6,058 nt of DNA, taken from contig JANMAT010000018.1 of NCBI GenBank assembly GCA_031359995.1, forward strand, positions 1-6,058. The letters run 5' to 3'. Made by a program: the position numbers and the translations under genes. The stretch's first letter is position 1. Each line of letters opens with the position of its first letter. This DNA is from JANMAT01 sp031359995 (GTDB lineage: Bacteria > Actinomycetota > Acidimicrobiia > Acidimicrobiales > Ilumatobacteraceae). Below the pieces are notes generated by a model. The model was not told the origin of the DNA and ran no database searches. It saw only the letters and a list, made by a program, of their open reading frames with translations. This document shows, in pieces, positions 4,379-6,058 of the stretch.

Positions 4379-5856
4379 GCGATCTCTCCGGCGAACGGAG
4401 GGAACCCGAGCTTGCCCGGGTTCAGCAGGTTGTCGGGATCGAGCGAGCGCTTCAGCGACCACAGCACGTCGTGAGCGGGGCCGAGCGCCTCGGCCATGAA
4501 GCGGCCACGGTTCAGCCCGACGCCGTGGTGGTGCGACAGGTTGGCGCCGAGTGCCAGCGCGGCGCGCTGACCGGCGTCCCACAGAGCCACGTAGGTGGCG
4601 TCGCGCTCGCCGGCCGGCGGGGTAGCCGCGAACGTGAAGTACAGGCAGGCGCCGTCGGTGTAGCTGTGGGACAGGTGGCAGGTGGCGGCTCGGGCGTGGG
4701 GCACGGCCATCATGGCGGCGTGCACACCGTCGAACAGCGCGTCGATGGCGCCCCACGGCGCAGCGACCTCCATGGTGTCGACCACGAAGCCCTTGTGGGT
4801 GAGCGACTCGAGCGCGGACACGTCGTTGCGGTGGTGCAGCCACTTCTCGACGAGATCGAGGTCGGCCGTGGTCGCGCCGGCCCGGTCGCACTCCTCGGCC
4901 ACGATCGCCATGGTGGCGTCGATGAGACCGGCGTCGCCCTCGTCCAGCACGAGCAGGTTGGCCACCCCGGTGGTGCCGTGCGACCGCTTCGACTCGACCT
5001 CGTCGTACAGGCGCAGCACGGCCGGTGTGGCGCCACGGCGCAGGATTCGTCGGCACGCGTCGGTGCCGGCGGCGAACGTGGCGAACGACCACGCGCCGCG
5101 CCGCTCGGCGGGCGCCAGCGGGTGCAGGCGCAACCAGGCGCGCGTGACGATGCCGAGCGTGCCCTCGCACCCGACGAACAGCTGCGTGAGGTCGGGCCCG
5201 GTGGCGCCGGCGGGGAAGCCGCCGGTGCGGATGGTGCGACCGTCGGCCAGCACGACCTCGAGGCCGACCACCATCTGTTCGATCTTGCCGTAGCGCGTGG
5301 AGTACTGGCCGGCGCTTCGGCACGCCAACCAGCCGCCCACGGTCGACAGCTCCATCGACTGGGGCCAGTGCCCGAGCGTGTAGCCGCGGGCGCGCAGGTC
5401 GGCCTCGAGCTCGTGGCCGAACGTGCCGGGCAGCACCTCGAGCACGAGGGCGTCGTCGTCGATGGCGACGATGCCGGCCATGGCCGTCATGTCGAGCACG
5501 ATGCCGCCGTTGAGGGGCACGCTCGCCCCGCACACGCCCGAGCGGCCGGCGGCCGGCGTGACGGGCAGGCGATGAGCGGCGCACACCCGCAGCACGGCGG
5601 CGACCTGGGCGGCGTCGTGGGGGCGCACCACGGCACCGGCCGCGGCGGCAACCTCGCCCTGCAGCGCCCACGCCATGGCCAGCGGCCACCAGTCGCGGCT
5701 CGCATCCATCGTGGTGGTCACGTCGGCGAGGACCTCGGCGCCCGTGGCGGCCAGGTCGCCCAGGAACGCGTCGGCGGCCACGCACGACGTGGACAGGTGC
5801 ACCGATCGGGCGACCGGTGCCGTCCCGAAGGCGATGGGTGGAGTGGGCGTGGCCAT
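4369..5856 (-). CDS. FAD-binding oxidase/synthase, alkyl-DHAP synthase (AGPS) type
   Basis: The 495-residue flavoprotein has a PCMH-type FAD domain (about 75-245) and an FAD-linked oxidase C-terminal domain (about 255-485). In the FAD domain PAAGRSGVCGA (101-111), GHWPQSMELSTVGGW (162-176), YGKIEQMVVGLEVV (189-202) and GCEGTLGIVTRA (229-240) closely follow eukaryotic AGPS, including the GH-P-S-E-STVGGW stretch. In the C-terminal domain LRLYD (281-285), EVAAPW (363-368), SYTDGACLYFTFA (398-410) and SHHHGVG (441-447) match the AGPS active-site elements, notably the tyrosine Tyr399 and the triple histidine 442-444. AGPS swaps the acyl group of acyl-DHAP for a fatty alcohol to make an ether bond. 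Many bacterial members lack proven activity and could be 2-hydroxyacid oxidases instead. It lacks the long eukaryotic targeting N-terminus. The ATG at 5856 has AGGA five bases upstream, overlapping the glpD stop codon. An upstream in-frame extension to 6021 would overlap glpD and is Arg/Pro-rich shadow. Confidence 0.88.
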   Translation of the reverse strand: MATPTPPIAFGTAPVARSVHLSTSCVAADAFLGDLAATGAEVLADVTTTMDASRDWWPLAMAWALQGEVAAAAGAVVRPHDAAQVAAVLRVCAAHRLPVTPAAGRSGVCGASVPLNGGIVLDMTAMAGIVAIDDDALVLEVLPGTFGHELEADLRARGYTLGHWPQSMELSTVGGWLACRSAGQYSTRYGKIEQMVVGLEVVLADGRTIRTGGFPAGATGPDLTQLFVGCEGTLGIVTRAWLRLHPLAPAERRGAWSFATFAAGTDACRRILRRGATPAVLRLYDEVESKRSHGTTGVANLLVLDEGDAGLIDATMAIVAEECDRAGATTADLDLVEKWLHHRNDVSALESLTHKGFVVDTMEVAAPWGAIDALFDGVHAAMMAVPHARAATCHLSHSYTDGACLYFTFAATPPAGERDATYVALWDAGQRAALALGANLSHHHGVGLNRGRFMAEALGPAHDVLWSLKRSLDPDNLLNPGKLGFPPFAGEIAWP

Positions 5857-5861
5857 GGAGG

Positions 5862-5865
5862 TCCT
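5862..5865 (-). promoter_or_regulatory. Ribosome binding site of the AGPS-like gene, overlapping the glpD stop
   Basis: On the minus strand the TAG stop of the upstream gene (5866-5864) is part of TAGGA. The AGGA lies five bases before the ATG at 5856. The arrangement suggests that ribosomes finishing glpD restart here. Confidence 0.6.
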
Positions 5866-6058
5866 AGGCGGGGTGGGCGAGGGGCAGGCCAGCGCCGTCG
5901 CGCTCGGCCGCCAGCGCCGCACGGTACAGCGCCGCTTCGGCGGTGCTGCGATCGTCGTCCCAACCGAGGAGCGGGCCGATGAGGCGGGCCACGTCGTGGG
6001 CCGCCGCCGCGGTGGCGTCACGGTCCTGCAGTCGGGCCCGGGTGCGGCGGTCGAGCAC
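5864..6058 (-). CDS. glpD: Glycerol-3-phosphate dehydrogenase (FAD), C-terminal fragment (runs off right edge)
   Basis: Only the last 64 codons are in the window. The segment LDRRTRARLQDRDATAAAA, then VARLIGPLLGWDDDR, then AEAALYRAALAAE is the helical C-terminal domain of aerobic glycerol-3-phosphate dehydrogenases (DAO_C type). In that family it follows the FAD-binding DAO domain and commonly has the order 'RTR....D..AA......VA..+...LGWD......E...Y+...'. The enzyme oxidises glycerol-3-phosphate to dihydroxyacetone phosphate at the inner face of the membrane and passes electrons to quinone. The first codon seen (GTG at 6058) is internal, not a start. The stop is seven bases before the AGPS-like gene, so the two are surely co-transcribed, and the product DHAP would be the precursor of the AGPS substrate. 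The catalytic part is not visible, so the assignment rests on the C-terminal domain and context. Confidence 0.72.
   Translation of the reverse strand: MLDRRTRARLQDRDATAAAAHDVARLIGPLLGWDDDRSTAEAALYRAALAAERDGAGLPLAHPA

Noticed and set aside
3962..5785. Single 607-codon minus-strand frame ending in the small membrane protein
   Set aside because: Residues before the MALID start are Arg/Gly-rich shadow of the AGPS-like gene in another frame. A good ribosome binding site precedes the ATG at 4378.
4471..5982. Long plus-strand open frame opposite the AGPS-like gene
   Set aside because: It is antisense to a flavoprotein with clear conserved motifs; its composition is that of a shadow frame.

Overview
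The window is about 70% GC, and every supported gene lies on the minus strand. Gene content (Tat-exported ferritin-like proteins carrying Thr/Ala-rich linkers, a class A RNase P RNA and an AGPS-like flavoprotein beside glpD) suggests a high-GC actinobacterium, perhaps of the Acidimicrobiia. That placement is inference, since no taxonomic marker protein is present.

Layout in the direction of transcription (right to left). The right edge (6058-5864) holds the C-terminus of an aerobic glycerol-3-phosphate dehydrogenase (glpD-like). Seven bases later an FAD-linked oxidase/synthase resembling alkyl-dihydroxyacetone-phosphate synthase (AGPS) begins (5856-4369). It overlaps by 10 bp a small four-helix membrane protein of unknown function (4378-3962). 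After a 19-bp gap comes an FGGY-family kinase of the glycerol-kinase type (3942-2497). These four genes look like one operon around glycerol, glycerol-3-phosphate and dihydroxyacetone phosphate. The AGPS-like member raises the possibility of ether-lipid synthesis, and the kinase has a changed substrate pocket.

A 100-bp gap with a 16-bp perfect palindrome and a hairpin leads into two translationally coupled, Tat-exported ferritin-like proteins (2396-1638 and 1641-706); the second is a predicted lipoprotein. Thirty-three bases after them lies rnpB, the RNase P RNA (672-300), closed by a 15-bp P1 helix and followed by a strong intrinsic terminator (295-251). Its P4 helix, the catalytic core, carries three base-pair changes relative to the common consensus, and all three are compensated.

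The left 250 bp is AT-richer. It holds a tandem 18-bp repeat merging into an inverted repeat that resembles a second terminator, then a well-placed ribosome binding site and the first 41 codons of a tyrosine-recombinase-type integrase running off the left edge (125-1). The rnpB 3' flank is therefore a plausible boundary of an integrated element, although no attachment site can be proven from one side.

The points most worth a second look are the rewritten but compensated P4 helix, the glpD/AGPS-like/membrane protein/kinase operon, the altered kinase pocket, and the repeat array between rnpB and the integrase.
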